Source of the DNA: Bacillus sp. AFS059628
GTDB taxonomy: Bacteria; Bacillota; Bacilli; Bacillales; Bacillaceae_G
Reading direction: 5' to 3'
DNA: 33,060 nt
Assembly: GCF_002571225.1 (NCBI RefSeq)
Contig: NZ_NVEC01000052.1
Location: 31,763-64,822, forward strand
Each line of letters starts with the position of its first letter. Position 1 is the first letter of the stretch. Below the pieces are notes generated by a model. The model saw only the letters and a program-made list of their open reading frames with translations, ran no database searches and was not told where the DNA came from. Shown here in pieces: positions 1 through 8,202 of the stretch. The position numbers and the translations under genes are program-made.

Positions 1-194
1 TATCTATCCTTTTTGTCGTTGCGCTTAAAGGAGGTATAAGCGCTTGCAATCTTAATACTGATAAAATAGGAATAGTTATTATATTTGTTTTACATAATAG
101 AAAAATATTGAAGATAATACAGAATTAAGGTTGCGAAACCTGCATGAAATATAAGTATAATAAAAGAGAAGAACTAGAAATAGGGGTGAATACT
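1..194. other. Upstream region before the DUF4003 gene
   Basis: No gene starts here. A 7-bp inverted repeat (GCGCTTA at 21-27, TAAGCGC at 37-43) has AAGGAGG in its loop, but no usable start codon follows. A cre-like sequence sits at 35-48, with about two mismatches to the CcpA consensus. One frame is open from the left edge to a stop at 126-128 and could be the tail of an upstream gene, but its composition gives no family clue. Confidence 0.3.
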
Positions 195-1181
195 ATGATT
201 ACATTAGAACAAAAGTTGGAGCAATACACACATACGTATACACAGTTAAAGCGAGAACTAAAATGGAAAACGAGTGATTCTCGAACAGGTATGATGATTG
301 CTGCTATGTATACAGGTAGTGATAAATTGTTTGATCTCGGACGTTTTTTAGAGATTAGTAGTTATATTAAAAATCAAGTAGGGATGTTTTCATACTTAAA
401 GTCTTATCATCGCTTTGTGGTGGCCGCAACTTTAGATATTCACTTTACAGATTACAAGAAGGCTTTTCGGAAGTTTTTAGATTTATATGAACAATTGGTT
501 GCTGGTGGTTTTAGTCGGAGTATATTTACTTATCTCGCAGCATCTGTGCTTTTAACAGAAGAAAATGAACAGCATGGCACGCACATTCAGCGTTCGATGC
601 AAGTATATAAACGTATGAAAGAGGATCACTTTTTTCTTACAAGTACAAATGATTACCCACTTGCAGTTTTACTAGCAGGACAATCAGAGAATGTAGAAAC
701 GCTTATGGACCGAGTGGAACGTCTGTATCAGAAACTAGTGAAAGCTGGTTTGCGTAAAGGGAATGACCTTCAGTTTTTAAGTCATATCTTTTCACTAAAG
801 AAGGATGTTCGTGAAGAAATGTTAGTTGCAACATGTACAAACATATGGAATTCATTAAAAAAAGAAAAGGTAAAAGTGAAACAGATGCATTACCCAGCCA
901 TAGGGCTACTAGCGTTACTTGAGGATGGAGAAAAAGAGATTCATTCTATTACAGCGTTGATTGAAAAATTGCAGGGAGAGAAATTATTCCGTTGGCATAC
1001 AGACACGAATATTCTTATTGCTATTCAACTGTTCGTAAGTCAGAAAGGTGAGGAAAGTAAAGCTACTAACACAGGTTTACAAACAATGATAGAAGTCATC
1101 ATACAAGCACAACAAGCAGCTATGATGGCAACGATTGCCGCTTCATCTGCAGCAACCTCTTCAGCTAGTAGTAGCTCATAA
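195..1181 (+). CDS. DUF4003 family protein
   Basis: A soluble protein of 328 residues with no signal peptide or membrane segment. Its sequence style (N-terminal ITLEQKLEQY, then helical repeats such as TGMMIAAMYTGSDKLFD) matches the uncharacterised DUF4003 family of Bacillus. No catalytic motif is visible and the function is unknown. The frame is open from an ATG at 144, but the ATG at 195 is preferred because AGGGGTG lies just upstream of it. The last 20 or so residues are an Ala/Ser/Thr-rich low-complexity tail ending in a serine run, which may vary between strains. The gene stands alone and converges on the DUF817 gene across a shared terminator. Confidence 0.7.
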   Translation: MITLEQKLEQYTHTYTQLKRELKWKTSDSRTGMMIAAMYTGSDKLFDLGRFLEISSYIKNQVGMFSYLKSYHRFVVAATLDIHFTDYKKAFRKFLDLYEQLVAGGFSRSIFTYLAASVLLTEENEQHGTHIQRSMQVYKRMKEDHFFLTSTNDYPLAVLLAGQSENVETLMDRVERLYQKLVKAGLRKGNDLQFLSHIFSLKKDVREEMLVATCTNIWNSLKKEKVKVKQMHYPAIGLLALLEDGEKEIHSITALIEKLQGEKLFRWHTDTNILIAIQLFVSQKGEESKATNTGLQTMIEVIIQAQQAAMMATIAASSAATSSASSSS

Positions 1182-1232
1182 TGTGTAACTGCTTATGCTC
1201 TTGTAATGTATAACTCCTTTGATAAGGACGGT

Positions 1233-1272
1233 AAAAAAGCCTATCACTCTTTAATGAGTGATGGGCTTTTTT
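1233..1272. terminator. Bidirectional rho-independent terminator
   Basis: A long stem (AAAAAAGCC.ATCACTC paired with GAGTGAT.GGGCTTTTTT) lies between two convergent genes. The A-run and T-run at its ends let it work in both directions. Confidence 0.9.
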
Positions 1273-1284
1273 ACATAATCAGCA

Positions 1285-2049
1285 TTATTTTTTCGACTCC
1301 TTCAAATGTTTAAGTTGTGTAACAATCATAATGCTAATAACAACGAGTAAAAACCATGAGCTAATTTTGCTTAAGTGAACGAGATTCCACGCCTCCCGTT
1401 GATTTGGATATTGCCATGCTCCGAAAAATGTTGCTATGTTCTCTGCAATCCAAATAAAGAAACCGATAAGGAAAAAGGAGAGAACAAGTGGTATTTTATA
1501 GGTAACGCCTCGTAATGAAAATTCTACAAATGTCCGAAAGAAAACGATGAATAAAAGGACAGTTAATACCCATCTAAAGTCATATAGAAAATGATGTGTA
1601 AAAAAATTAAAGTAAATCATTGCTCCTAGAGGAATTGTAAAAATAGCTCTCGGCCAATGATGCATTTGTAAATGCAATCTTCTCCAAGCTTGGCATATGT
1701 AACTGGCGACACTTGCATACATAAAACCACTGTAAAGCGGAACTCCCAAAATTTTTGAATACGCCTCTTCCGGATAACTCCATGAACCGAAATGTACTTT
1801 ATATATTTCTAGTAGAAGGCCGATGAGGTGGAAGACAGTAATTACTTTTAGTTCGTCTTTTGTTTCAAGTTCAGTCTTATACATAATCCACTGCATAAGA
1901 AGACATACGATGAGTATGAAATCATAGCGGTATAACCCTGGGATAGAAATGATTTTTGATAGGGCTAGTGTTAAGAAAATAACGACTGGGAATAAACAGG
2001 ATAATGCTTGCTCGTAAGTGAAATGTAATAGTTGTTTTATATAGAACAT
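1285..2049 (-). CDS. DUF817 family integral membrane protein (YoaT-like)
   Basis: A 254-residue polytopic membrane protein with about seven to eight hydrophobic segments. Aromatic-rich loops such as FGSWSYPE and FGAWQYPNQ are typical of the DUF817 family, which includes Bacillus subtilis YoaT. The biochemical function of the family is not established. The ATG at 2049 is preceded by AAGGAG at good spacing. It is monocistronic, with the bidirectional terminator at its 3' end. Confidence 0.75.
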   Translation of the reverse strand: MFYIKQLLHFTYEQALSCLFPVVIFLTLALSKIISIPGLYRYDFILIVCLLMQWIMYKTELETKDELKVITVFHLIGLLLEIYKVHFGSWSYPEEAYSKILGVPLYSGFMYASVASYICQAWRRLHLQMHHWPRAIFTIPLGAMIYFNFFTHHFLYDFRWVLTVLLFIVFFRTFVEFSLRGVTYKIPLVLSFFLIGFFIWIAENIATFFGAWQYPNQREAWNLVHLSKISSWFLLVVISIMIVTQLKHLKESKK

Positions 2050-2239
2050 TGTATCTCCTTTTTGTTAGAAAAATCAAAATAATGACTAAGTATACTATAA
2101 TTAAAAAAATAAACCAGTAGTCTATTTTGCATGTATTTGTAAGTTTTAGAGGGGAATTGTAATAAGTATTTTAATATATAACAAAGTAAAAAATAGTTTG
2201 CTATTTAAAAAAAGTGGGGATATAATATCTAAATGAAAA

Positions 2240-2254
2240 TGATAATTGTTATCA
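2240..2254 (+). promoter_or_regulatory. Fur box upstream of the siderophore operon
   Basis: TGATAATTGTTATCA matches the 7-1-7 Bacillus Fur consensus TGATAATnATTATCA with one mismatch. It lies 62 bp before the first permease gene in a strongly AT-rich leader. It predicts repression by ferric uptake regulator when iron is sufficient. Confidence 0.85.
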
Positions 2255-2316
2255 ATATTAATTATAAATAAAAAATAATTATAAAAAATAACTGAATATA
2301 AAGGATGAAATGAAAC

Positions 2317-3351
2317 ATGTTACATAAGTCTACTATACGTGCTGGCAATAACCGCTGGATACATATTAAGTTCATATGTTTTATGAGCTTAACAATTATA
2401 TGTTTAATTGGATCTATATTTTTGGCCATCGCATTTGGTGCAAAGGATATTCATTTGCAAACGGTGTGGACAGCGGTTTTTGATTACAATCCGAAATTAA
2501 CGCAGCATCAAATCATTTACGAATTAAGGCTCCCAAGGGTAATTGGCGCAGCAGTTGTAGGAGCGGCTTTTGCGGTCGCTGGGGCTGTTATGCAAGGAGT
2601 AACACGAAATCCTTTAGCTGATGCAGGTGTACTTGGCATAAATGCAGGTGCGATGTTTGTAGTAGCACTTAGTTTTGCCTTTTTTCCGCATATGCCATAT
2701 TCCTATTTAATGATTGTCTCTTTTATTGGAGCGGTTTTAAGTACAGTACTCATTTTTATTATCGGATCGGCCACATCAGGCGGATTAACACCGATGAGAT
2801 TAACGATTGCAGGGGCAGTTATGGCCGCGTTATTGCATTCGTTGAGTTCAGGTATCGCGATTTATTATGACTTAAGTCAAGATTTAGCGTTTTGGTACGC
2901 TGGTGGTGTTGCAGGGGTTAAGTGGGAACATTTGAAGTTTTTAGTTCCTATTATTCTTATAACGATTCTTTTTGCGATAGTGATAGGGCGATCTATTTCA
3001 CTCATATCAATGGGGGATGACGTCGCTACGAATTTAGGAGTAAAAACGAACCGAACGAGAATACTAGGGATGATTATAGTAGTCATTCTTGCAGGTGTAT
3101 CTGTTTCAGCTGTTGGTTCTATCGGATTTGTAGGACTCGTTATCCCGCATATTGCTAGAAAAATAGTTGGTGTGAATTATCGACTCATTATTCCTATGTC
3201 AGCATTATTAGGTGCTATGTTATTAGTTTTAGCTGACCTAGGGGCAAGAACAGTAAACCCTCCTAAAGAACTGGCGATAGGAATTATGGTAGCTCTTGTT
3301 GGAGTTCCGTTCTTCCTCTATATAGCACGTAAAGTTGGGAGGGAGCTATAA
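2317..3351 (+). CDS. Iron-siderophore ABC transporter permease (FecCD family)
   Basis: The first membrane subunit of a ferric-siderophore importer, 344 residues, with about nine to ten hydrophobic segments. FecCD hallmarks are visible: ELRLPRVIGAAVVGAAFAVAG followed by MQGVTRNPLADAG, a cytoplasmic loop GDDVATNLGV that would contact the ATPase, and GFVGLVIPHIAR. It heads a Fur-controlled operon and is followed one base later by the second permease. Two permeases plus a lipoprotein receptor without an ATPase resemble B. subtilis yfiZ-yfhA-yfiY, which uses the unlinked ATPase YusV for hydroxamate siderophores. That substrate assignment is inference. Confidence 0.9.
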   Translation: MLHKSTIRAGNNRWIHIKFICFMSLTIICLIGSIFLAIAFGAKDIHLQTVWTAVFDYNPKLTQHQIIYELRLPRVIGAAVVGAAFAVAGAVMQGVTRNPLADAGVLGINAGAMFVVALSFAFFPHMPYSYLMIVSFIGAVLSTVLIFIIGSATSGGLTPMRLTIAGAVMAALLHSLSSGIAIYYDLSQDLAFWYAGGVAGVKWEHLKFLVPIILITILFAIVIGRSISLISMGDDVATNLGVKTNRTRILGMIIVVILAGVSVSAVGSIGFVGLVIPHIARKIVGVNYRLIIPMSALLGAMLLVLADLGARTVNPPKELAIGIMVALVGVPFFLYIARKVGREL

Positions 3352-3352
3352 G

Positions 3353-4369
3353 GTGAAGGATCTTATTACCACAGATAAAAAAAGAGCCATTACTGTAACT
3401 ACAATATTCGGTTGTATTAGTATCGCTGTCATTTTACTTAGCTTAAATACAGGGACACTTAGCATTGCACCGCTCAAAGTAATTCAAACACTTTTCGGTT
3501 ATGGTGATTTTGAGAGCGTAACAGTGCTATACGATTATCGTATGCCAAGAATTATAATCACCATGTTAGCTGGAATTGGCCTTGGGATTTCTGGTGCGAT
3601 TTTACAAGGATTATCACGTAATGCACTTGCAGACCCTGGTATTTTAGGATTACATGCAGGTGCATCCTTCGGGCTAATTATATTCGTTACTTTCTTTCAT
3701 TCTATTAATGAGAATGCATCGATTTTAATACCGTTATTTACATTTGGCGGAGGAGTGCTAGCTGCATTTTCAATTATTATACTTGCGAGTGATCGGTCAA
3801 AAGGTTTACTGCCTATTAGACTTATTCTCGTTGGTATTGCTGTTTCAGCTGGATTTAGTGCAATTTCGTTATTTTTCTCTCTCAAGTTAAATGATGAGAC
3901 ATATACATTCGCTTCTAGATGGTTAGTTGGTAACGTGTGGGGAAGGGATTGGATTCATGTCCTTGCATTATTACCTTGGATTTTCATACTAACTCCGTAT
4001 GCATGGCTAAAATCTAAAACGTTAAATGCATTGTCACTCGGTGATAGTGTGGCAGCAGGACTTGGTGTTTCTGTTCAAAAAGAACGTTTACTCCTTTTAG
4101 CTACAGCGGTTGGATTATCTTGCGCGAGTGTATCGATGGCAGGAGGGATTGGTTTTATCGGTTTAGTTGCTCCGCATATTGCAAGAAAGTTAGTAGGTAC
4201 TACGTATCAACATTTCCTTCCACTAGCTGGCATTATCGGAATGATTATTTTAGTACTAGCAGATACGATAGGTCGTTCTATATTTGAGCCAAACTCTATT
4301 CCAGCTGGTGTAGTAGTGGCAGCTTTAGGAGCACCGTATTTTCTTTATTTACTTACAAAAACAAAATAA
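3353..4369 (+). CDS. Iron-siderophore ABC transporter permease (FecCD family), second subunit
   Basis: The partner permease, 338 residues, related to the upstream gene. It has the same hallmarks: DYRMPRIIITMLAGIGLGISG, LQGLSRNALADPG, the loop GDSVAAGLGV, and GFIGLVAPHIAR. The start taken is the GTG at 3353, because GGGAGGGAG ends eight bases before it. The in-frame TTG at 3335 precedes that site and overlaps the upstream gene. It is translationally coupled to the first permease and would form a heterodimeric membrane channel with it. Confidence 0.9.
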   Translation: MKDLITTDKKRAITVTTIFGCISIAVILLSLNTGTLSIAPLKVIQTLFGYGDFESVTVLYDYRMPRIIITMLAGIGLGISGAILQGLSRNALADPGILGLHAGASFGLIIFVTFFHSINENASILIPLFTFGGGVLAAFSIIILASDRSKGLLPIRLILVGIAVSAGFSAISLFFSLKLNDETYTFASRWLVGNVWGRDWIHVLALLPWIFILTPYAWLKSKTLNALSLGDSVAAGLGVSVQKERLLLLATAVGLSCASVSMAGGIGFIGLVAPHIARKLVGTTYQHFLPLAGIIGMIILVLADTIGRSIFEPNSIPAGVVVAALGAPYFLYLLTKTK

Positions 4370-4390
4370 ATATTTCAAAGAGGAGAACAT

Positions 4391-5299
4391 ATGAAAAAGA
4401 AACTTACTATTTTATTTAGTATGATGTGTATTTTAGTATTAGCAGCATGTGGTCAAACGAAATCTAATGAAGGGGCAAGTGAAAAAACGGAAAAAAGTAA
4501 TGACCCGAAAATCGCCTCTATGTCCATTCACTTAACGAATAATTTACTAGCATTAGGAATTACACCTGTAGGTTCTGTTATTGGTGGAGATTTAAAAGAT
4601 TTCTTACCGCATGCAAAAGAGCAGTTGAAAGGTACGAAGAAACTTGGTGTTGTAACGGATCCGAATATGGAAGCATTACTTCAATTGAAGCCAACTGACA
4701 TTTATGTGGATGAAAAATACGCTGGCAAAGATTTAGCGAAATACGAAAAAATTGCAAAAACACATTCTTTCAATTTAGATGAAGGTACGTGGAGAGACCA
4801 TTTAAAACAAGTTGGTAAACTTGTAAACCGTGAGAAAGAAGCGGATACATATATTCAAGATTACGAAGAGCAATCAAAACGAGTAAAAAGTTTAATAGAT
4901 AAAGAGTTAGGTAATAACGAAAAAGTAATGGCAATTCGCGTTACTGCAAAAGAATTACGTGTATTTAGTACGAAAAGACCGATGGGACCAATTTTATTCC
5001 AAGACTTAGGATTACAACCTGCAAATGGTGTAGAGAAAATTGATGGAAACCGTCCTTTCGAAGTCATTTCCCAAGAAGTATTACCTGACTTTGATGCAGA
5101 TGCTATTTTCGTTGTTGTAAATAGAGACGATAAGGCAAAAGCTGCATTTAAACAACTTCAAGAAACACCAATTTGGAAAGACTTAAAAGCTGTTAAAGGC
5201 AAGCATGTATACATTATTAATGACCAACCATGGCTTGACTATTCTGCTTTAGGTAACAAAATGGCAATGGATGAAGCGGAGAAAATGTTTACGAAATAA
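4391..5299 (+). CDS. Iron-siderophore substrate-binding lipoprotein
   Basis: The extracellular receptor of the importer, 302 residues. It has a lipoprotein signal peptide with lipobox LAAC, giving a lipidated Cys20, then a linker rich in Glu, Lys and Ser. The mature part is a class III periplasmic-binding fold (TroA/FhuD superfamily) with phrases such as LLALGITPVGSVIG, LLQLKPTDIYVDE and the C-terminal VKGKHVYIINDQPW. AGAGGAG precedes the ATG. It is the last gene of the Fur-box operon. The ligand cannot be read from sequence; by layout a hydroxamate/citrate siderophore of the schizokinen type is a reasonable guess. Confidence 0.9.
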   Translation: MKKKLTILFSMMCILVLAACGQTKSNEGASEKTEKSNDPKIASMSIHLTNNLLALGITPVGSVIGGDLKDFLPHAKEQLKGTKKLGVVTDPNMEALLQLKPTDIYVDEKYAGKDLAKYEKIAKTHSFNLDEGTWRDHLKQVGKLVNREKEADTYIQDYEEQSKRVKSLIDKELGNNEKVMAIRVTAKELRVFSTKRPMGPILFQDLGLQPANGVEKIDGNRPFEVISQEVLPDFDADAIFVVVNRDDKAKAAFKQLQETPIWKDLKAVKGKHVYIINDQPWLDYSALGNKMAMDEAEKMFTK

Positions 5300-5318
5300 T
5301 GCAGTTTTATTATTAGGG

Positions 5319-5347
5319 AAGGCCTTCTAAATTTGGAGGGCTTTTTT
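5319..5347 (+). terminator. Terminator of the siderophore operon
   Basis: A GCCTTC/GAGGGC stem with one G-U pair is followed by six T residues, directly after the lipoprotein gene. Confidence 0.75.
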
Positions 5348-5351
5348 ATTG

Positions 5352-5380
5352 TTGTTAGAATAAACAGGAAATTATACAAT
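5352..5380 (+). promoter_or_regulatory. Sigma-A-like promoter for the leader ORF and GNAT gene
   Basis: TTGTTA (5352-5357) and TACAAT (5375-5380) are separated by exactly 17 bp, just after the previous terminator. The predicted transcript would start near 5387, leaving only a short 5' UTR before the leader ORF. Confidence 0.55.
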
Positions 5381-5411
5381 AAAGTTAATTTCGTGTAGAG
5401 GAGATGTGCCA

Positions 5412-5474
5412 ATGTCAGCGCTTATTGTATGTATCCCGTTTATAACGCAGTTTATGGAACAAGGGGATAAATAG
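5412..5474 (+). CDS. Candidate 20-residue leader peptide upstream of GNAT gene
   Basis: ATG to TAG encodes MSALIVCIPFITQFMEQGDK. AGAGGAG (5397-5403) lies eight bases before the ATG, which is ideal spacing. The hydrophobic N-terminal half and the 20-residue length resemble the 19-residue ErmC leader, but there is no clear homology. Codons 7-9 contain TATCCC (5432-5437), which pairs with GGGATA in the last codons (5464-5469). Those codons can instead pair with TATCCCC downstream (5486-5492). This is consistent with a ribosome-stalling leader; translation itself is unproven. Confidence 0.45.
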   Translation: MSALIVCIPFITQFMEQGDK

Positions 5475-5510
5475 GCTAAAATAAGTATCCCCGTTATTAA
5501 AAAAGGGGGA
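5432..5510 (+). promoter_or_regulatory. Candidate translational attenuator with four pairing segments
   Basis: The segments are: 1, TATCCC (5432-5437); 2, GGGGATA (5463-5469); 3, TATCCCC (5486-5492); 4, GGGGA (5506-5510), which is the Shine-Dalgarno of the acetyltransferase. Pairs 1:2 and 3:4 would hide the ribosome binding site. A ribosome stalled over segment 1 would allow the perfect 7-bp pair 2:3 and free segment 4. This is the logic of ermC-type attenuators. Confidence 0.45.
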
Positions 5511-5517
5511 GTTTGAA

Positions 5518-6069
5518 ATGACAATGAAACTTTTTCAAAATAAAACGATGAAATTAACAGCTATGAGAGAAAACGATGCTGAAGTAATGGCCAAATGGCA
5601 AGAAGATAGTGAGTATTTAAGAAATGTCGATACAGATGTAGCATTCCCGCAATCTTTACAGGAAATAGTAAGTGATGGTCTATTAAAGGGAAGGAGATCG
5701 AATAGTGTTTCTTTTATGGTAAGGACAGTTCAAGATGATCGCTTAATTGGTTTTGTTGCAATTCATGGCATAGAGTGGAATAACAGGACGGGTTTATTAG
5801 CGATTGGTATAGGAGATGCAAATGATAGAGGGAAAGGATATGGAAGAGAAGCGATCTACCTTATCTTAAAATATGCTTTCTATGAATTGAATTTACACCG
5901 TGTCGGTCTGGATGTTATTTCTTATAACAAAGCTGCTATTGAGTTGTATAAAAAAATGGGTTTTCAGATGGAAGGCTGTATGAGAGAAGCGGTTCAAAGG
6001 GATGGGAAGTGTTTTGATCGTATCATTATGGGGATATTGCGAGATGAATGGATAGAGATGCAAGATTAA
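5518..6069 (+). CDS. GNAT family N-acetyltransferase (RimJ/RimL type)
   Basis: A 183-residue acetyl-CoA-dependent N-acetyltransferase. The acetyl-CoA binding motif A is R104-G-K-G-Y-G109 in the context GDANDRGKGYGREAI, followed by LNLHRVGLDVISYNKAAIELYKKMGF, the usual motif B of the RimJ/RimL and spermidine-acetyltransferase subgroup. The substrate could be a protein N-terminus, a polyamine or a small toxic molecule. The site GGGGGA lies seven bases before the ATG and can be masked by an upstream TCCCC. Together with the leader ORF, this suggests expression controlled at translation initiation, as for inducible resistance genes. That last point is inference. Confidence 0.85.
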   Translation: MTMKLFQNKTMKLTAMRENDAEVMAKWQEDSEYLRNVDTDVAFPQSLQEIVSDGLLKGRRSNSVSFMVRTVQDDRLIGFVAIHGIEWNNRTGLLAIGIGDANDRGKGYGREAIYLILKYAFYELNLHRVGLDVISYNKAAIELYKKMGFQMEGCMREAVQRDGKCFDRIIMGILRDEWIEMQD

Positions 6070-6163
6070 AAATGCATTCTTATATGTGTAATATGCAGGA
6101 GATAAAACAATAATTGGCGAATTTTTACAATGTACTGATTGAACTTATAAGGAGTTATGCAAA

Positions 6164-6391
6164 ATGAACTTAGAAAAAGCAAAACCAGTAAATGAAGAGG
6201 TCGCTGAATTAAAGGAATTAATTAAAGAATTACACGGAAGTGTACATCAACTTCAAAGTGAAGTGCAGCAATTAAGGCACGAGAGACCGGTTGTTGAAGT
6301 GAGAAAAGGTGTTCAATTATCGCCAGCAATCGTCGGGCAAATTGGTGGTATGATATTAGGTGGATTAGCAATTATCGGTATATTTTGGTGA
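6164..6391 (+). CDS. Small coiled-coil membrane protein, unknown function
   Basis: 75 residues. Residues 8-42 form a charged amphipathic coiled coil (ELKELIKELHGSVHQLQSEV). A short linker follows, then one C-terminal transmembrane helix (IVGQIGGMILGGLAIIGIFW). This gives a tail-anchored topology with a cytoplasmic coiled coil. AAGGAG precedes the ATG. I do not recognise a family. The gene stands alone between the acetyltransferase gene and a bidirectional terminator. Confidence 0.65.
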   Translation: MNLEKAKPVNEEVAELKELIKELHGSVHQLQSEVQQLRHERPVVEVRKGVQLSPAIVGQIGGMILGGLAIIGIFW

Positions 6392-6395
6392 TGAA

Positions 6396-6428
6396 AAAAG
6401 GTTTGCAGCATAGTGCTGCAAACCTTTT
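6396..6428. terminator. Bidirectional terminator
   Basis: A perfect 15-bp stem, AAAAGGTTTGCAGCA paired with TGCTGCAAACCTTTT around a TAG loop, between convergent genes. Confidence 0.9.
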
Positions 6429-6462
6429 GTATTTGACGATATAATTTCATGCAATATAACTT

Positions 6463-7788
6463 TTACATTAAATAACGTAAATATATGTAAGCATGTGATA
6501 ACAATAGCGCAATAATTGTTAACGGTAAACCAATTTTTAAGAAGTCCATATACGAGAATCCATGTCCTTCACGTTTTGCAATACCAGCAACGACTACGTT
6601 TGCGGATGCTCCGATTAATGTTCCGTTTCCTCCTAAGCAAGCTCCAAGTGATAACGCCCACCATAGTACTTCGATTTGCGGAGAGTCAACAGATAGTCCG
6701 AGTCCTGTAGCTAAATCTTGAATAAGCGGAATCATCGTTGCGACAAAGGGGATATTATCAATTGTCGCAGATGCGATGCCTGATACCCATAATATAAGTA
6801 CCGCAGCGAAACCGATATCGCCATTTGTTACGTCGAGTACTTCTTTTGCAAGTGAAGAAATAAGGCCGATATCAATTAATCCGCCAACGAGAACGAATAG
6901 TCCAGCGAAGAAGAAAATGGTTACCCATTCAACGTGGGCAAATACATCTTCAATATCATGTTCTTTTACTCCAATTAGCATAAGAAGTGTAGCGCCTGTC
7001 ATCGCGATAACGGCAGCGTCTACATGAATAATCGAATGAAGTACAAAGCCTAAAATAGTTAGTCCCAAAATCGTGATCGATTTTAAAAGGAGGCTTTGAT
7101 CTTTAATATAATCTTTTTCGTTCAATGCCATTAATATTTTAATTTGTTCAGTTGTTGTTTTTAGTTTGTTACGATACATGAAGTAAATAATGCCAAGTGT
7201 AACGATAGAAATAATGATTACGATTGGAGCTAAGTTTAGTAAAAAGGCATTAAAATCTAAATGTTTGTTTGCTGATCCAATCATAATGTTCGGTGGGTCA
7301 CCGATTAATGTTGCTGTTCCGCCTATATTTGAAAATAGCACTTCTGAAATCAAATAAGGAACAGGGTTTACTTTTAAAATACGTGTAATGGACAGTGTAA
7401 CAGGTACGATTAATAAAACGGTTGTTACGTTGTCCAAAAATGCTGATCCGACAGCAGTTAATAGGGATAGCAATAATAAAATGCGGATTGGTTTTCCGCC
7501 AGCTGCTTTTGCCGCTTTAATGGCTACAAATTCAAATATGCCTGATTGACTCGTAATATGTACGAGAATCATCATCCCAATTAAAAGGGTGATCGTTTCC
7601 CATTGAATATGTGATGTGAAAGCGGTATGTAAATCTACAACTCCAAAAATAATCATAATAGCAGCACCGAATAGTGCGATTACAGCACGATTTAATTTCT
7701 CGGAAATAATAAATCCATATGTGATTAAAAATACGGCAATTGCAAAATAATATTGCCAATTTGCTACTTCATGTGCTGATTGTTCCAA
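6463..7788 (-). CDS. ArsB/NhaD-type ion transporter
   Basis: A 441-residue inner-membrane carrier with about eleven to twelve hydrophobic segments. It belongs to the ion-transporter superfamily that holds ArsB, NhaD and SLC13 carriers. Diagnostic motifs are LDNVTTVLLIVPVT in the first half, GGTATLIGDPPNIMIGSA, and the inverted-repeat counterpart GGNGTLIGASANVVVAGIA near the C-terminus. The substrate may be arsenite, sodium/proton or a dicarboxylate; sequence alone does not decide. No arsR or arsC neighbour is present, so an arsenic role is not supported by context. AAGGTG lies upstream of the ATG. Confidence 0.8.
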   Translation of the reverse strand: MEQSAHEVANWQYYFAIAVFLITYGFIISEKLNRAVIALFGAAIMIIFGVVDLHTAFTSHIQWETITLLIGMMILVHITSQSGIFEFVAIKAAKAAGGKPIRILLLLSLLTAVGSAFLDNVTTVLLIVPVTLSITRILKVNPVPYLISEVLFSNIGGTATLIGDPPNIMIGSANKHLDFNAFLLNLAPIVIIISIVTLGIIYFMYRNKLKTTTEQIKILMALNEKDYIKDQSLLLKSITILGLTILGFVLHSIIHVDAAVIAMTGATLLMLIGVKEHDIEDVFAHVEWVTIFFFAGLFVLVGGLIDIGLISSLAKEVLDVTNGDIGFAAVLILWVSGIASATIDNIPFVATMIPLIQDLATGLGLSVDSPQIEVLWWALSLGACLGGNGTLIGASANVVVAGIAKREGHGFSYMDFLKIGLPLTIIALLLSHAYIYLRYLM

Positions 7789-8202
7789 TCATGTCACCTT
7801 CTTTAAAGTATGTATTCAATTGTCAAAATGTATCTCGCTGTATTCATACGGGATAAAATATATTGTAGCAAATTCAAAAAAGAAAGAAAACTATTTAACA
7901 AAGTGAAAGAAAAAATGATGATTTTACATATGATATAAAGTGAAACTTTAATCAGTGGGATTTTTGTTCATCCCCACTAATTATCAGCCCTCACCAATCG
8001 GGCATTTAGGGATAGTTGATTTCCAACATAGCTGACGTGCATTTGCTGGATTTTAAGGTGGAAATCTTACTATCCGTTAATGCGGGGTAAAAAAATAAAG
8101 AAACACAGTGCAAATTATTAGGAAAAGTGGGCGCTGTCCTCTAATATAGAGATAGCAATTTACATTATTTTTGCGTAAAATGGTTTAAAGAGGTGAATTC
8201 CG
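7789..8202. other. Intergenic region between divergent genes (414 bp)
   Basis: Contains divergent promoters for the ArsB/NhaD carrier and yojF, and in the middle a compact structured element described separately (7950-8090). No ORF with a ribosome binding site was seen. Confidence 0.6.
7950..8090. repeat. Structured intergenic element, probably a cereus-group bcr-type repeat
   Basis: An outer hairpin AGTGGG (7954-7959)/CCCACT (7973-7978) is followed by a long stem. In that stem GGATAGT (8010-8016) plus GATTTCCA (8018-8025) pair with TGGAAATC (8059-8066) plus ACTATCC (8069-8075). It is flanked by GCATTTA and TTAATGC, which extend the pairing. There is no ORF. The look fits short dispersed, structured repeats known from the B. 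cereus group, but I cannot confirm the copy number from one window. Confidence 0.45.

Noticed and set aside
35-48. A CcpA cre site at the left edge
   Set aside because: Two mismatches and a position about 150 bp before a gene of unknown function; not enough to claim regulation.
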